Counted from the first letter of the stretch, positions 17,420 to 27,192 are shown. The stretch is DNA of 64,000 nucleotides from Edaphosphingomonas laterariae (GCF_900188165.1 NZ_FZOS01000001.1:186001-250000), one strand, 5' to 3'. Notes: generated by a model from the sequence alone, not told the origin. Made by a program: numbers and translations.

Positions 17420-17556
17420 CGTGCCTGAAACTCCCTCTTGCACGATTATAATGACGCTTGATCTGCAAATGTTCCCTGCCGGGGCATCGTGATGGGGGTT
17501 GACGCTATGTCGCTTTCTGTCAACGAGTGGCCGCTTTCCTGCATATGGAGAGATTG

Positions 17557-18876
17557 GTGGCGAAGCGCCTCACTTGGTACATCCTTATCGCCATGGTCGC
17601 GGGCATCGCCGTGGGCCTGGCCATCAACGCCATGGTGCCGGACAAGGCCCAGGTCGCCACAATCACCGGCTATTTTTCCATCATCACCGATGTATTCCTG
17701 CGCCTGATCAAGATGATCATCGCGCCGCTGGTGTTTTCGACGCTGGTCGCGGGCATCGCGCATATGGGCGATACCGCCGCGCTCGGCCGTGTGGGCGCGA
17801 GGACGATCGCCTGGTTCATCTGCGCCAGCCTGGTTTCGCTGACGCTCGGCCTGATCCTGGTCAACATCTTCCAGCCGGGCGCGGGCCTTGCCCTGCCGCT
17901 GCCCGACGTCACCGCCGCCAGCGGCGTCGAGAAGGGCGCCTTCACCCTGAAGGATTTCGTGACGCACCTCGTGCCGAAATCGATCTTCGAGGCGATGGCG
18001 ACCAACGAGATCCTGCAGATCGTCGTCTTCTCGGTCTTCACCGGCGTCGCCATCACCGCCATCGGCGAAAAGGCCGCGCCGCTGGTGAAGGGCATCGAGG
18101 CGCTGGTGCAGGTGATGCTGCAGATCACCGATTATGTGATGCGCTTCGCTCCCTTCGCGGTCTTTGCGGCGGTCACCAGCGCGCTGGCCAAGGAAGGCGC
18201 GTCGATCCTCGTCACCTTCGGCTACTTCATGGGTGGCTTCTATATCGCGCTGATCCTGCTGTGGGCGCTGCTGCTGCTGGCAGCCTTCCTGATCGTCGGC
18301 GGGCGCGCGAAACTGCTGTTCAAATATATCCGCGATCCGATCCTGCTCGCCTTCTCCACCGCATCGTCGGAAGCCGCCTTCCCCCGCACGCTGGAGGCGC
18401 TTGATCGCTTCGGCGTGCCGCGCCGGATTGCCAGCTTCGTCCTGCCGCTCGGCTATTCGTTCAACCTCGACGGCACGATGATGTACTGCACCTTCGCGAC
18501 GATGTTCATCGCGCAGGCCTATGGCATCGACATGTCGTTCGGCGAGCAGGTGACGATGCTGCTGCTGCTGATGGTCACGTCGAAGGGCGTTGCCGGCGTG
18601 CCACGCGCCAGCCTTGTCGTGATCGCGTCCACCCTGGCCTTCTTCAAGATCCCGGAGGCGGGCTTGCTGCTGATCCTCGCGGTCGATCACTTCCTGGATA
18701 TGGGCCGGTCGGCGACCAACGTCGTCGGCAACGCCGTTGCCAGCGTGGTTGTGGCCAAATGGGAGAAAGCGATCGAGGTCATCGAATCGCCGATCATCGA
18801 GGCCGCCAAGTCCCCCAGCAACACGCCGCACCATGGCACGCGGGGGCTTGATATCGATCCCGAAGCGAACAGCTGA
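17557..18876 (+). CDS. Dicarboxylate/amino acid:cation symporter (DAACS family)
   Basis: Inner-membrane sodium- or proton-coupled carrier of the DctA/GltP group, 439 residues from GTG 17557, which has GGAG 6 bases upstream; ATG 17545 and GTG 17527 are alternatives. It has eight helices plus the two re-entrant hairpins of the family: LIKMIIAPLVFSTL, the serine-rich AFSTASSEAAFPRTL and the ion site FNLDGTMMY. A late DMGRSATNVVGNA segment binds substrate carboxylates in homologues. Upstream is GTTGAC-N15-GTCAAC (17498-17524), a possible operator. Confidence 0.88.
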   Translation: MAKRLTWYILIAMVAGIAVGLAINAMVPDKAQVATITGYFSIITDVFLRLIKMIIAPLVFSTLVAGIAHMGDTAALGRVGARTIAWFICASLVSLTLGLILVNIFQPGAGLALPLPDVTAASGVEKGAFTLKDFVTHLVPKSIFEAMATNEILQIVVFSVFTGVAITAIGEKAAPLVKGIEALVQVMLQITDYVMRFAPFAVFAAVTSALAKEGASILVTFGYFMGGFYIALILLWALLLLAAFLIVGGRAKLLFKYIRDPILLAFSTASSEAAFPRTLEALDRFGVPRRIASFVLPLGYSFNLDGTMMYCTFATMFIAQAYGIDMSFGEQVTMLLLLMVTSKGVAGVPRASLVVIASTLAFFKIPEAGLLLILAVDHFLDMGRSATNVVGNAVASVVVAKWEKAIEVIESPIIEAAKSPSNTPHHGTRGLDIDPEANS

Positions 18877-18933
18877 GCCCGATCGAGCGCCGGCACGCTG
18901 GCCTCCGCACGGAAACAGGGTTAGGGGAGCGCG

Positions 18934-19884
18934 ATGCGACCTCCCCGCCCTCCCCGTGACGCCGGCGACAAGCCGACGCGCCCCAAAAGCCCTTCGGCCA
19001 CCGCCCGCGATGCCCGCCGTGCCGCCCAGCACGCGCAACGCTCGGGCAAGCCACAGGCACCTGCAGCAGCAGCGGCAGCCGCCGAGGCAAAGCCCGCGCG
19101 GCGCGGCGCCGGCCGCATGGCCCGCCCGGCCGTCGCCGCGAAGCCCACCGTGCCCGTCGCACCCGGCGAAGGCGAGCGGATCGCCAAATTGCTTGCGCGC
19201 GCGGGCGTTGCATCCCGCCGCGAGATAGAGCGCATGATCGCCGAACGGCGGATCGCGATCGGCGACGTTCCCGTGGAAACGCCGGCGACGATCTTGAAAT
19301 CGCTCTCCGGCGTAACCGTCGACGGCCAGCCCGTCGCCCGGCCGGAGCCCACCCGCCTGTTCCGCTTCCACAAGCCGACGGGCGTTCTGACGGCCGAGCG
19401 CGACCCCAAGGGCCGGCCGACGATCTACGATCGGCTGCCGCGTGATTTGCCGCGCGTGATGCCGGTCGGCCGGCTCGATCTCAACACCGAAGGGCTCCTG
19501 CTGCTCACCACCGATGGCGGATTGAAGCGGCAGCTGGAGCTTCCGGCTACGGGCGTCGAACGCACCTATCGCGCCCGCGTGTTCGGTGAAATCAGCCAGG
19601 CGATGCTGGAGGATCTGATCGAAGGCGTCGAGATCGATGGCGTCCGCTATGGATCGATCGATGCCAATCTCGAACGGCGCACGGGCCGCAACGCCTGGGT
19701 CGAAATGAGGCTGCGCGAAGGCAAGAACCGCGAGGTTCGCCGCGTGCTCGAACATCTCGGCCTGCAGGTCAGCCGCCTCATCCGAACAAGCTATGGCCCG
19801 TTCAAGCTGGCCGACATTCCCGTCGGCCAGATCGACGAAGTGCTGCAGCACGATCTCGTCAATTTCCGCAAGACGTTGAAATAA
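18934..19884 (+). CDS. rRNA pseudouridine synthase (RsuA/RluB family)
   Basis: Converts a specific uridine in rRNA to pseudouridine. It has 316 residues. The first about 75 are a basic, alanine-rich, disordered extension. An S4 RNA-binding domain follows (RIAKLLARAGVASRREIERM, about 82-130), then the catalytic domain with the essential Asp in GRLDLNTEGLLLLT. The C-terminal EGKNREVRRVLEHLG is typical of RluB-type enzymes of 23S rRNA. GGGGAG lies before the ATG. rsmD begins 4 bases after its stop codon, giving an rRNA-modification pair. Confidence 0.9.
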   Translation: MRPPRPPRDAGDKPTRPKSPSATARDARRAAQHAQRSGKPQAPAAAAAAAEAKPARRGAGRMARPAVAAKPTVPVAPGEGERIAKLLARAGVASRREIERMIAERRIAIGDVPVETPATILKSLSGVTVDGQPVARPEPTRLFRFHKPTGVLTAERDPKGRPTIYDRLPRDLPRVMPVGRLDLNTEGLLLLTTDGGLKRQLELPATGVERTYRARVFGEISQAMLEDLIEGVEIDGVRYGSIDANLERRTGRNAWVEMRLREGKNREVRRVLEHLGLQVSRLIRTSYGPFKLADIPVGQIDEVLQHDLVNFRKTLK

Positions 19885-19887
19885 GCC

Positions 19888-20433
19888 ATGCGCATCATTG
19901 CAGGCCAATGGCGGGGCCGCACCATCGCCGCCCCCGCCGGCGATTCCACCCGTCCCACGAGCGACCGCACCCGCGAGGCGCTATTTTCGATGCTGGCCAG
20001 CCGGCTGGGAAGTTTCGAAGGGCTACGCGTCGCCGATTTCTTTGCGGGCTCGGGGGCGCTGGGGCTGGAAGCCATGTCGCGGGGCGCCGGCGAGGCCACG
20101 TTCGTCGAACAGGATCGCAAGGCGGCGGACGTGCTGCGCGCCAACGCGGCCAGGCTGGGCGCCAAGGTCGATGTGCGGGCGCAGGCCGTGGCGACGCTCG
20201 GCCCCTGCAGCCAGCCGCACGATTTGCTGATGTTCGACCCGCCTTATGCCAGTGGCGGGGCCGGCGCGCTTCTGGAACGGCTGACCCGGCTTGGCTGGGC
20301 GGCGCCGACGGCCTGGGCAAGCGTCGAGACCGCGCGGGATGAGGTGGTGACCGCCGGCGGATGGACCGTGGATGCCGAACGCATCCACGGCAAGGCCAAG
20401 CTTACTCTGCTGCGTCGCGACGCAGCGGAATAA
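19888..20433 (+). CDS. rsmD: 16S rRNA (guanine(966)-N2)-methyltransferase RsmD
   Basis: Methylates G966 of 16S rRNA during small-subunit assembly, 181 residues. The N-terminal MRIIAGQWRGR and RPTSDRTREALFSML are family signatures. The SAM-binding site is DFFAGSGALGLEA and the catalytic motif is DPPY. The start lies just after the pseudouridine synthase stop, so translation is probably coupled. The end overlaps the convergent MFS gene by 32 bases, through a palindrome that gives both proteins the same last six residues. Confidence 0.93.
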   Translation: MRIIAGQWRGRTIAAPAGDSTRPTSDRTREALFSMLASRLGSFEGLRVADFFAGSGALGLEAMSRGAGEATFVEQDRKAADVLRANAARLGAKVDVRAQAVATLGPCSQPHDLLMFDPPYASGGAGALLERLTRLGWAAPTAWASVETARDEVVTAGGWTVDAERIHGKAKLTLLRRDAAE

Positions 20434-21676
20434 GCGCGATCAGGCTGATCAGCGCCGCGGCGGAAAGGTAGAGCCCGACCGGCGCCAGCCCATGCCGCTC
20501 GGAAAGGGTCTGCGCCAGAGCCGGCGTCAGCCCGCCGCCGATGATGCCGCCGAGGTTGAACGCCATCGACGCCCCGGTGTAGCGCACCCGCGCCGGGAAC
20601 AGGCCGGGCAGCCATCCCCCCAACGGCCCATAGACGAAGCCCATCACCCATAGGGCCAGCGCAAGGAAGCCGCCGACCAGCCACAGGCTTCCGCCGCCGA
20701 ACATCGGCGCCATCAGGAAGCCAAGGGCAATGGTGGCCACGCAACCGCCCATCAGCACGCGCCGGGCATCCAGCATGTCGGCCAGCCATGCTGCCGCCAC
20801 GATCCCGGCGGCCATGAACAGGATGGCGATCAGCTGCACGCCCAGAAATGTCTCGCGCGCATAGCCGAGCGTGGTCGTGCCATATCCGAGCGCAAAGGCC
20901 GTCGCGAGGTAGAAGATAGCGAAACAGGCCACCACGGCGAAGGTGCCGCCGATCGTCTCCACCGGATGCTTGCGCAGCAGTTCGAGGATCGGAACCTGCG
21001 GCGGCGGCGCTTCCTTCAACGATGCCGTGAAGGCCGGCGTCTCGGTCAGTTTCAGGCGAACCCACAGGCCGAGCGCAACGAGCACGGCACTCGCCAGAAA
21101 GGGAATGCGCCAGCCCCAATCCCGGAATTGATCGGGCGTCAGGAACAGGCCGAGCAACAGAAACAGACCATTGGCCGCGATGAAACCGACCGGCGCGCCA
21201 AGCTGGGGCGCCATGCCGAAACGCGCCCGCCAGCCCGGCGGCGCATTTTCCACCGCCAGCAAGGCTGCGCCGCCCCACTCGCCACCCAATCCGAAGCCCT
21301 GGCCGAAGCGCAGCAGGCACAGCAATGCGGGCGCGACCCACCCGATCATCTGATAGGTGGGCAGGAAAGCGATCGCCATCGTCGATCCGCCCATGATCAG
21401 CAGCGATGCGACCAGCGTGGATTTGCGACCGATGCGATCGCCGAAATGGCCGAAGGCAACGGCCCCGACGGGCCGGGCGATGAACGCGACGGCAAGGCTG
21501 GCAAAAGCCAGAAGCTGCTGCACACCGGGATCGGATGCCGGGAAAAACAGCGGGCCAAACACCAGCGCAGCGGCCGTGGCGTAGATATAGAAGTCGTAAA
21601 ACTCGACCGCCGTACCGATCAGGCTCGCACCCAGCACACGGCGCGCCGAGGGCGAACCCATCATCATTCCTGTCAT
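20402..21676 (-). CDS. MFS transporter, metabolite:H+ symporter type
   Basis: 424-residue twelve-helix carrier of the metabolite:H+ symporter (ProP/ShiA-like) group. I took ATG 21676; an upstream in-frame start at 21763 adds about 29 residues that look non-coding. Family marks are GTAVEFYDFYIYATAA in helix 1, the loop motif GHFGDRIGRKSTL, and RFGQGFGLGGEWGGA in helix 4. Substrates of this group are organic acids, betaines or shikimate, and the cargo here is unknown. Confidence 0.87.
   Translation of the reverse strand: MTGMMMGSPSARRVLGASLIGTAVEFYDFYIYATAAALVFGPLFFPASDPGVQQLLAFASLAVAFIARPVGAVAFGHFGDRIGRKSTLVASLLIMGGSTMAIAFLPTYQMIGWVAPALLCLLRFGQGFGLGGEWGGAALLAVENAPPGWRARFGMAPQLGAPVGFIAANGLFLLLGLFLTPDQFRDWGWRIPFLASAVLVALGLWVRLKLTETPAFTASLKEAPPPQVPILELLRKHPVETIGGTFAVVACFAIFYLATAFALGYGTTTLGYARETFLGVQLIAILFMAAGIVAAAWLADMLDARRVLMGGCVATIALGFLMAPMFGGGSLWLVGGFLALALWVMGFVYGPLGGWLPGLFPARVRYTGASMAFNLGGIIGGGLTPALAQTLSERHGLAPVGLYLSAAALISLIALIPLRRDAAE
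20409..20426. repeat. 18-bp perfect palindrome in overlapping gene ends
   Basis: GCTGCGTCGCGACGCAGC reads the same on both strands. It lies inside the 32-base tail-to-tail overlap of rsmD and the MFS gene and encodes part of RRDAAE in both. It can form a hairpin in either message and may help end transcription from both sides, though no T-run follows. Confidence 0.8.
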
Positions 21677-21765
21677 TGGCCCGTCCCGATTGAAGTCGGC
21701 GGGGATTGCGGCGTGAACCCCGCCGCCGTCAAGCCCCGGGGGCCGGGCGATAGCGCGATCCACTG

Positions 21766-21825
21766 AACGGCTCGGCTGCCGCCATTAAGCAGAACGGCCC
21801 GCCGGCATTGCCGACGAGCCGTTCG
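21766..21825. repeat. Competing inverted repeats between aqpZ and MFS genes
   Basis: GAACGGCTCG (21766-21775) is perfectly complementary to CGAGCCGTTC (21816-21825). The latter also pairs with a third copy (21793-21807) in a tight hairpin with two mismatches and loop ATT. Two mutually exclusive folds are therefore possible in the transcript that leaves aqpZ and enters the MFS gene. No T-run is present. Confidence 0.5.
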
Positions 21826-21844
21826 CCAATGAATGGACAAATGG

Positions 21845-22552
21845 TCAGGCGGCAGGCGGATCGCCGGCAAATGCGCGATAGCCAAAGCCGCCAAGAATGC
21901 CGCCGATGATCGGCGCCACCCAGAACAGCCACAATTGCTGGAGCGCCAGCCCACCGACCAGCAGCGCGGGCCCGGTGCTGCGGGCGGGATTGACCGAGGT
22001 GTTCGTCACCGGGATGCTGATCAGGTGGATCAGCGTAAGCGCCAGGCCGATGGCCAGCGGGGCGAAGCCCGCAGGTGCGCGACGATCGGTGGCGCCCATG
22101 ATGACGATCAGGAAGCCGAAGGTCAGCACGATCTCGATCGTGATGCCGGCGCCTAGCGAATACCCGCCGGGCGAATGCGCCCCGACGCCGTTGACGGCAA
22201 GCCCGGTCGGCCCCAGCTCAAACCCCGGCGCGCCGCTGGCGATCTGCAACAGGATGAAGGCCGCGATGATCGCGCCGACAACCTGGGCGGCGATATAGGG
22301 AAGGATGTCCCCCGCCGGAAAGCGCCCGCCCGCCCACAGGCCAAGCGTGACGGCCGGGTTGAAATGCCCGCCCGAAATATGGCCGACGGCATAGGCCATC
22401 GTCAGCACGGTCAGGCCAAAGGCCAGGGCCACGCCGGCAAAGCCGATGCCCAGATCGGGGAAAGCGGCGGCCAGCACGGCGCTGCCGCATCCGCCGAATA
22501 CCAGCCAAAAGGTGCCGATAAGTTCCGCGACGAGTCGTTGCATCAAAGGCAT
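21845..22552 (-). CDS. aqpZ: Aquaporin Z family water channel
   Basis: Inner-membrane water channel of 235 residues. It has six helices and both pore-lining NPA boxes (HFNPAVTLG and [11 protein letters not shown]). The N-terminal [16 protein letters not shown] and the selectivity-region context fit AqpZ rather than a glycerol facilitator. Possible starts are ATG 22564, 22552 and 22543; I chose the one with a G-rich ribosome site at normal distance. It diverges from the helicase gene. Confidence 0.92.
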   Translation of the reverse strand: MPLMQRLVAELIGTFWLVFGGCGSAVLAAAFPDLGIGFAGVALAFGLTVLTMAYAVGHISGGHFNPAVTLGLWAGGRFPAGDILPYIAAQVVGAIIAAFILLQIASGAPGFELGPTGLAVNGVGAHSPGGYSLGAGITIEIVLTFGFLIVIMGATDRRAPAGFAPLAIGLALTLIHLISIPVTNTSVNPARSTGPALLVGGLALQQLWLFWVAPIIGGILGGFGYRAFAGDPPAA

Positions 22553-22673
22553 CACAACCCCCATTTCCTTCTTCGGAGACGGGGAAGCTAAAACCCGTTC
22601 ATTAACCGCGCCATCGGGATTTACCCGCCCCTGCTTATTGCCCCGCGCGCCGCTGTTCCCTAACTGTTCGCAT

Positions 22674-24950
22674 GTGAATCAGCCTCTGCCTCCCCCCTCC
22701 GCCGATCCGGCCTATATGCGCGGCCTCAACACGCCGCAGCGCGAAGCGGTGCTCACCACCGAAGGCCCCGTCCTCGTCCTCGCGGGTGCCGGCACCGGCA
22801 AGACAGCCGCGTTGACGGCGCGGCTGGCCCATCTTGTCGCGACCCGGAAAGCCTGGCCGTCCGAAATCCTGGCCGTCACCTTCACCAACAAGGCCGCGCG
22901 CGAGATGAAGGAGCGCGTGGGCCGAATGCTGGGCGACGCGGTGGAGGGAATGCCGTGGCTCGGCACCTTCCACGCGATCTGCGCCAAGATGCTGCGCCGC
23001 CATGCCGAACTGGTCGGCCTGCAATCCAATTTCACCATCCTCGATCCCGACGATCAGTTGCGCCTGTTGAAGCAGTTGATCGCGGCCGCCGGGCTCGACG
23101 AAAAACGCTGGACGTCGCGCGCGCTGGCCGGCCTGATCGACCGCTGGAAAAATCGCGGATGGACACCGGCGGATATCGACGCGGGTGAAAGCGAATTGTT
23201 CGCCAACGGCCGAGGGCAGGAACTCTACCGCGCCTATCAGGATCGTCTGCGCGCGGTGAACGCGTGCGATTTCGGCGATCTGCTGCTGCATATGCTCGTC
23301 ATCCTGCGCGGTCATCGCGATGTGCTGGAACATTATCAGCAGCGCTTCCGCTACATCATGGTCGACGAATATCAGGATACCAACAGCGCCCAGTATCTCT
23401 GGCTGCGGCTGCTGGCGCAGGCCCGCAAGAACCTCTGCTGCGTCGGCGACGATGACCAGTCGATCTATTCCTGGCGCGGTGCCGAGGTTGCGAACATTCT
23501 GCGTTTCGAAAAGGATTTTCCGGGCGCCACGATCATCCGCCTCGAACAAAATTACCGTTCGACGCCGCATATCCTGGCCGCTGCCGGCGGTGTCATCGCG
23601 CATAATGGCGGGCGTCTGGGCAAGGAATTGTGGACCGAGGCCGATGTCGGCGAAAAGGTGCGCGTCATCGGCGTCTGGGACGGGCCCGAGGAAGCCCGCC
23701 GCGTCGGTGAGGAGATCGAGGCGTTTCAGCGCAGCGGCGGCAAGCTGGACGACGTCGCCATCCTTGTCCGCGCGCAGTTCCAGACGCGCGAGTTCGAGGA
23801 TCGCTTCATTTCGATCGGCCTGCCCTATCGCATCGTCGGCGGCTTTCGCTTCTACGAACGCGCGGAAATCCGCGATGCCTTGGCCTATCTGCGCGTCATC
23901 CACCAGCCGGCGGACGACCTTGCGTTCGAGCGGATCGTCAACACGCCCAAGCGCGGCTTGGGCGACAAGGCGGTCGCGAAGATCCACCAGCTCGCCCGCC
24001 TCGAAGGCATTCCCTTGACGCTGGCATCGGCCCGCATTCTCGACACCGACGAACTGACCCCACAGGCACGCCGCGCGCTGGGCGGTTTGATCGGCGACAT
24101 CGCCCGCTGGCGCGATCGGCTGAACGAGCTGCCCCATGCCGAACTCACCCGGCTGATGCTCGACGAATCCGGCTATACCGCGATGCTTCAGGCCGAGCGG
24201 ACGGCCGAGGCGTCGGGGCGGCTGGAAAATCTGACCGAACTGGCGCGGGCGATGGAGGATTATGAAACCCTCCCCGCCTTTCTCGAGCATGTCAGCCTTG
24301 TGATGGACAATGACGCCGATCGCGACACCGCGAAGGCGACGGTGATGACGATCCACGCCGCCAAGGGGCTGGAATTCGACACCGTGTTCCTTCCGGGCTG
24401 GGAGGAAGGCGTGTTCCCGTCACAACGGGCGCTGGACGAAGGCGGTGTCGCCAGTCTCGAGGAAGAACGGCGGCTGGCCTATGTCGCGATCACGCGCGCA
24501 CGGCGGCAGGCGACGATCCTTCATGCGGCGAACCGCCGGATTTACGGCCAGTGGACATCCTCGATCCCGTCGCGCTTCGTTGCCGAATTGCCGCCCGAGC
24601 ATGTGGAAAGCGAAACAACGATGGCGGGCGGCGAAAGCCTGTGGCGGGCCCAATGGTCCGAACAGACCGATCCCTTCCACAATGCCGGGCGCGGCGGCGG
24701 GCGCGGCCCCGGCTGGCACCGCGCCGCCGCCTCCGGCTACGATCCGACGCCCAAGCGCGTCGTAGAAGTGCGGGCCTCGGCGGCGACCTATGCCGCCAAG
24801 CCGCGATCGGACATATCGGTCGGCCAACGCGTGTTCCATACCAAGTTCGGCTATGGCGCGGTTGCCGAAATCGAAGGCAACAAGCTGGAGATCGATTTCG
24901 AGCTGTCGGGACGCAAGCGCGTCCTCGACAGCTTCATCTCCCCCGCCTGA
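22674..24950 (+). CDS. UvrD/PcrA-type ATP-dependent DNA helicase
   Basis: Superfamily 1A 3'-5' helicase of 758 residues, acting in excision repair and in clearing RecA or stalled polymerase. I chose GTG 22674, which gives family length; the open frame runs further upstream through the divergent promoter and looks non-coding. Motifs in order: Q-motif [10 protein letters not shown], Walker [70 protein letters not shown] and YVAITRAR. The C-terminal [11 protein letters not shown] domain is the polymerase-binding tail of PcrA/UvrD. No clear ribosome site is visible. Confidence 0.93.
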   Translation: MNQPLPPPSADPAYMRGLNTPQREAVLTTEGPVLVLAGAGTGKTAALTARLAHLVATRKAWPSEILAVTFTNKAAREMKERVGRMLGDAVEGMPWLGTFHAICAKMLRRHAELVGLQSNFTILDPDDQLRLLKQLIAAAGLDEKRWTSRALAGLIDRWKNRGWTPADIDAGESELFANGRGQELYRAYQDRLRAVNACDFGDLLLHMLVILRGHRDVLEHYQQRFRYIMVDEYQDTNSAQYLWLRLLAQARKNLCCVGDDDQSIYSWRGAEVANILRFEKDFPGATIIRLEQNYRSTPHILAAAGGVIAHNGGRLGKELWTEADVGEKVRVIGVWDGPEEARRVGEEIEAFQRSGGKLDDVAILVRAQFQTREFEDRFISIGLPYRIVGGFRFYERAEIRDALAYLRVIHQPADDLAFERIVNTPKRGLGDKAVAKIHQLARLEGIPLTLASARILDTDELTPQARRALGGLIGDIARWRDRLNELPHAELTRLMLDESGYTAMLQAERTAEASGRLENLTELARAMEDYETLPAFLEHVSLVMDNDADRDTAKATVMTIHAAKGLEFDTVFLPGWEEGVFPSQRALDEGGVASLEEERRLAYVAITRARRQATILHAANRRIYGQWTSSIPSRFVAELPPEHVESETTMAGGESLWRAQWSEQTDPFHNAGRGGGRGPGWHRAAASGYDPTPKRVVEVRASAATYAAKPRSDISVGQRVFHTKFGYGAVAEIEGNKLEIDFELSGRKRVLDSFISPA

Positions 24951-24952
24951 GC

Positions 24953-25717
24953 CTATTCCGGGTTGGCGTCGCCGAAATCGGCGGTGAAGGCCGCATCGAC
25001 GGGCACGGCCAGCCCGTTGATGCCCGCCGCGCGCCGGCTGGCCAGGAACAATGCCACCTCGGCAATGTGCTGCGGCGCCAGCGATCCGCGATAGACCGGC
25101 GCATCGAGCGCATCCGGATCGACCAGCGGCAGCGCATCGGTGACGCCAACCATCGGCGTCAGCACGCTTCCCGGGCATACCGCGTTCACGCGCAGCCCAT
25201 GCCGCGCATAAGGTTCGGCCAGCGACTTCACGATGCCCAGCAAGGCGTGCTTCGACGCCGAATAGCCGATGGCGGCCGGCAGGCCGAGCAAACCGGCCAA
25301 TGACGCCGTGACGACGGCAGCACCGCCCGGCCGCAGCACCGGCATCGCCGCTTTCAGGCCCATGAACGTGCCGCGCAGGTTGACGTTCAGCATCCGATCG
25401 AACGACGCCATCTGATAGTTTTCGAACGGCCCCCACGCGTCGAGAATGCCGGCATTCAGGAACGCGGCATCGAGCCCGCCGAACCGATCGGCGCATTCGG
25501 CGAACAGATCGGCGTTGGACTGTTCCGACGCGATATCGACGGCGATTGCCGCCGCCTTACCGCCTGCCGCGATGATCGCGCTGGCCACCTTCTCCGCGCC
25601 GGTAACATTAAGGTCCGCCACGACGACGGTCGCACCCTCCTGCGCGAAGCGGAGCGCCGCCGCCTCGCCGATCCCCGAGGCCCCGCCCGTCACCAAAACC
25701 GTCTTGCCGCTGAACAT
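24953..25717 (-). CDS. SDR family oxidoreductase
   Basis: Classical short-chain dehydrogenase of 254 residues from ATG 25717, with GGGAG 7 bases upstream; ATG 25735 has no ribosome site. Cofactor motif TGGASGIGEA and an acidic residue in VVVADLN suggest NAD(H). Structural NAG is present, catalytic Ser lies in TASLAGLLG, and Tyr-x3-Lys in GYSASKHAL. It diverges from the luciferase-like monooxygenase across an 18-bp palindrome, which suggests co-regulation. The end lies 2 bases from the helicase stop. Confidence 0.88.
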   Translation of the reverse strand: MFSGKTVLVTGGASGIGEAAALRFAQEGATVVVADLNVTGAEKVASAIIAAGGKAAAIAVDIASEQSNADLFAECADRFGGLDAAFLNAGILDAWGPFENYQMASFDRMLNVNLRGTFMGLKAAMPVLRPGGAAVVTASLAGLLGLPAAIGYSASKHALLGIVKSLAEPYARHGLRVNAVCPGSVLTPMVGVTDALPLVDPDALDAPVYRGSLAPQHIAEVALFLASRRAAGINGLAVPVDAAFTADFGDANPE

Positions 25718-25771
25718 CACCCGCTCCCGATCCATGGACTTGTGTTGCCAATTCCCTGCCCCGCCCGGCTT

Positions 25772-25789
25772 TTTGGAACATGGTCCAAA
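25772..25789. promoter_or_regulatory. 18-bp near-palindromic operator candidate
   Basis: TTTGGAACATGGTCCAAA is palindromic at 16 of 18 positions and lies between the divergent SDR and monooxygenase genes (55 bases from one start, 70 from the other). The length and symmetry suit a dimeric repressor such as a TetR-type protein. No such regulator gene is in the window. Confidence 0.6.
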
Positions 25790-25859
25790 TGGACGATGCC
25801 GCCTCCGCCCCCCGGGATCATCATTTGGGCAAAGCCTATTTCAAGAGAGGAACGAATCG

Positions 25860-27011
25860 ATGAAATTCTCGATCATCTATGAAGCGCAGATGGCGGACCC
25901 GTCGCGTGAGTCCGAACGCCGCTGCTTCGAGGAGATCGTCGAGCAAGTGATGCTCGCCGAGGAAATGGGCTTCGACAATGTCTGGGCGGTCGAGCACACC
26001 GCGCTCACCCAATATGCCCACATGTCCGCGCCGGAAACCTTCCTGGCCTATATCGCCGGCCGCACGAAGCGCATCGGCATCGGCCATGGCGTCGTCTGCC
26101 TTCCGCCGGCGATGAACCACCCGGTGAAGGTGGCCGAGCGCATCGCCACGCTCGACATCCTTTCCGGCGGCCGTGTCCATTTCGGCATGGGCAAGGGCGG
26201 CACTCAGCAGGAAGCCGGCACCTTCGGCTATGATCTCGCCGAACTGCAGCCGATGATCGACGAAAGCATGTACCTGATCCCGAAGATCCTGAAGGACGGG
26301 CATGTCGAACATGACGGCAAGTACATCAAGATCCCGTCGCGCCCGATCCACCCCAGCCCCGTGCAGGATCCGCACCCGCCGATCTATTATGCCTGCACGC
26401 GTGAATCGACGCTTCAGCTGGCCGGCGATCGCGGCATCGGCGCGCTGGTGCTCGGCTTCTCCGGTCCCGAGGAAATCGCCCGCAAGAACGCCATCTATCG
26501 CGAGCATTTCAAGAACCGCAAGGCTGAGGATCAGGTCGGTTTCCGCCCGAACGAGCATCTCGCGGCGTTCTGCGCCGCCTGCGTGCTCGACGATCGCGAC
26601 GAAGCGCGCCGCATCGGCCTGAAGGGCCAGCGCTTCTTCGCCGAGGCGATCTCCTACTGGTATCAGGGCGGTCCGAAGCCCACCGCGCACATCGAATCCG
26701 CGGACGATAACGAAGGCGCGCTGGAACAGGCCCGCGAACAGGTTGTCGCCTATATCTCGGAAGAGAAGATCGTCGACGGCGCGGACGCGATGACCAGCAA
26801 CTACACCGTCGCGCAGGATGCCTATGGCAATGCCGACGATTGCATCCGTTATTGCACGCGCCTGCAGGAAGCCGGTGCGGACGAAGTGCTCTTCCTCTTC
26901 CAGATGGGCACCATCCCGCATGCCGCGATCATGGAAACGATCAAGAATATCGGCGAAAAGGTGATCCCGCACTTCCGCGCCAAGGCGGCCGCCGCCATCG
27001 CTGCGGAATGA
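25860..27011 (+). CDS. LLM-class flavin-dependent oxidoreductase
   Basis: Luciferase-like monooxygenase of 383 residues from ATG 25860 (GAGAGGA upstream). TIM-barrel family marks are the N-terminal strand, AEEMGFDNVWAVEH, RTKRIGIGHGV, HPVKVAERIATLDILSGGRV and FGMGKGG. Such enzymes use FMNH2 or F420 and oxygen to oxidise ketones, terpenes, alkanes or sulfonates. No reductase partner or F420 gene is nearby, so cofactor and substrate are open. It is followed by a hairpin and a TonB receptor, as in other uptake and catabolism clusters. Confidence 0.88.
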   Translation: MKFSIIYEAQMADPSRESERRCFEEIVEQVMLAEEMGFDNVWAVEHTALTQYAHMSAPETFLAYIAGRTKRIGIGHGVVCLPPAMNHPVKVAERIATLDILSGGRVHFGMGKGGTQQEAGTFGYDLAELQPMIDESMYLIPKILKDGHVEHDGKYIKIPSRPIHPSPVQDPHPPIYYACTRESTLQLAGDRGIGALVLGFSGPEEIARKNAIYREHFKNRKAEDQVGFRPNEHLAAFCAACVLDDRDEARRIGLKGQRFFAEAISYWYQGGPKPTAHIESADDNEGALEQAREQVVAYISEEKIVDGADAMTSNYTVAQDAYGNADDCIRYCTRLQEAGADEVLFLFQMGTIPHAAIMETIKNIGEKVIPHFRAKAAAAIAAE

Positions 27012-27019
27012 TATTGGCC

Positions 27020-27047
27020 CGGCCCTCTCCCGCACGGGAGGGGGCCG
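27020..27047 (+). terminator. Stem-loop after flavin monooxygenase gene
   Basis: A 12-bp GC-rich stem (27020-27031 with 27036-27047, one G-T pair) and loop GCAC begin 8 bases past the stop. There is no T-run, so it may be a partial terminator or a message-stabilising end. Confidence 0.5.
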
Positions 27048-27192
27048 ACCGATGCGGCACAAGCCGCCCAAATTGATCTAAAGCGCCGCAGAATGATGGC
27101 GCAGCCGGCCGCACTATTGATTTGCGTCATGGCTAACCCCAAGCCTCCCCCTCAAACGGCCCAAGACGCGTTCGTTTTATTGGGGGGATTCC

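Noticed and set aside
17446-19908. 820-codon minus-strand open frame
   Set aside because: Lies opposite the symporter and the pseudouridine synthase. Its composition (long runs of His, Asp, Arg, Gln) is typical of the antisense of GC-rich genes, with no domain and no ribosome site.
22635-24356. 573-codon minus-strand open frame
   Set aside because: Antisense of the UvrD/PcrA helicase gene, which carries all superfamily 1 motifs.
27137-27185. CCCCAA/TTGGGG pairing over the ribosome site of TonB receptor 1
   Set aside because: Only six pairs across a loop of about 37 bases; too weak to call a regulatory structure.
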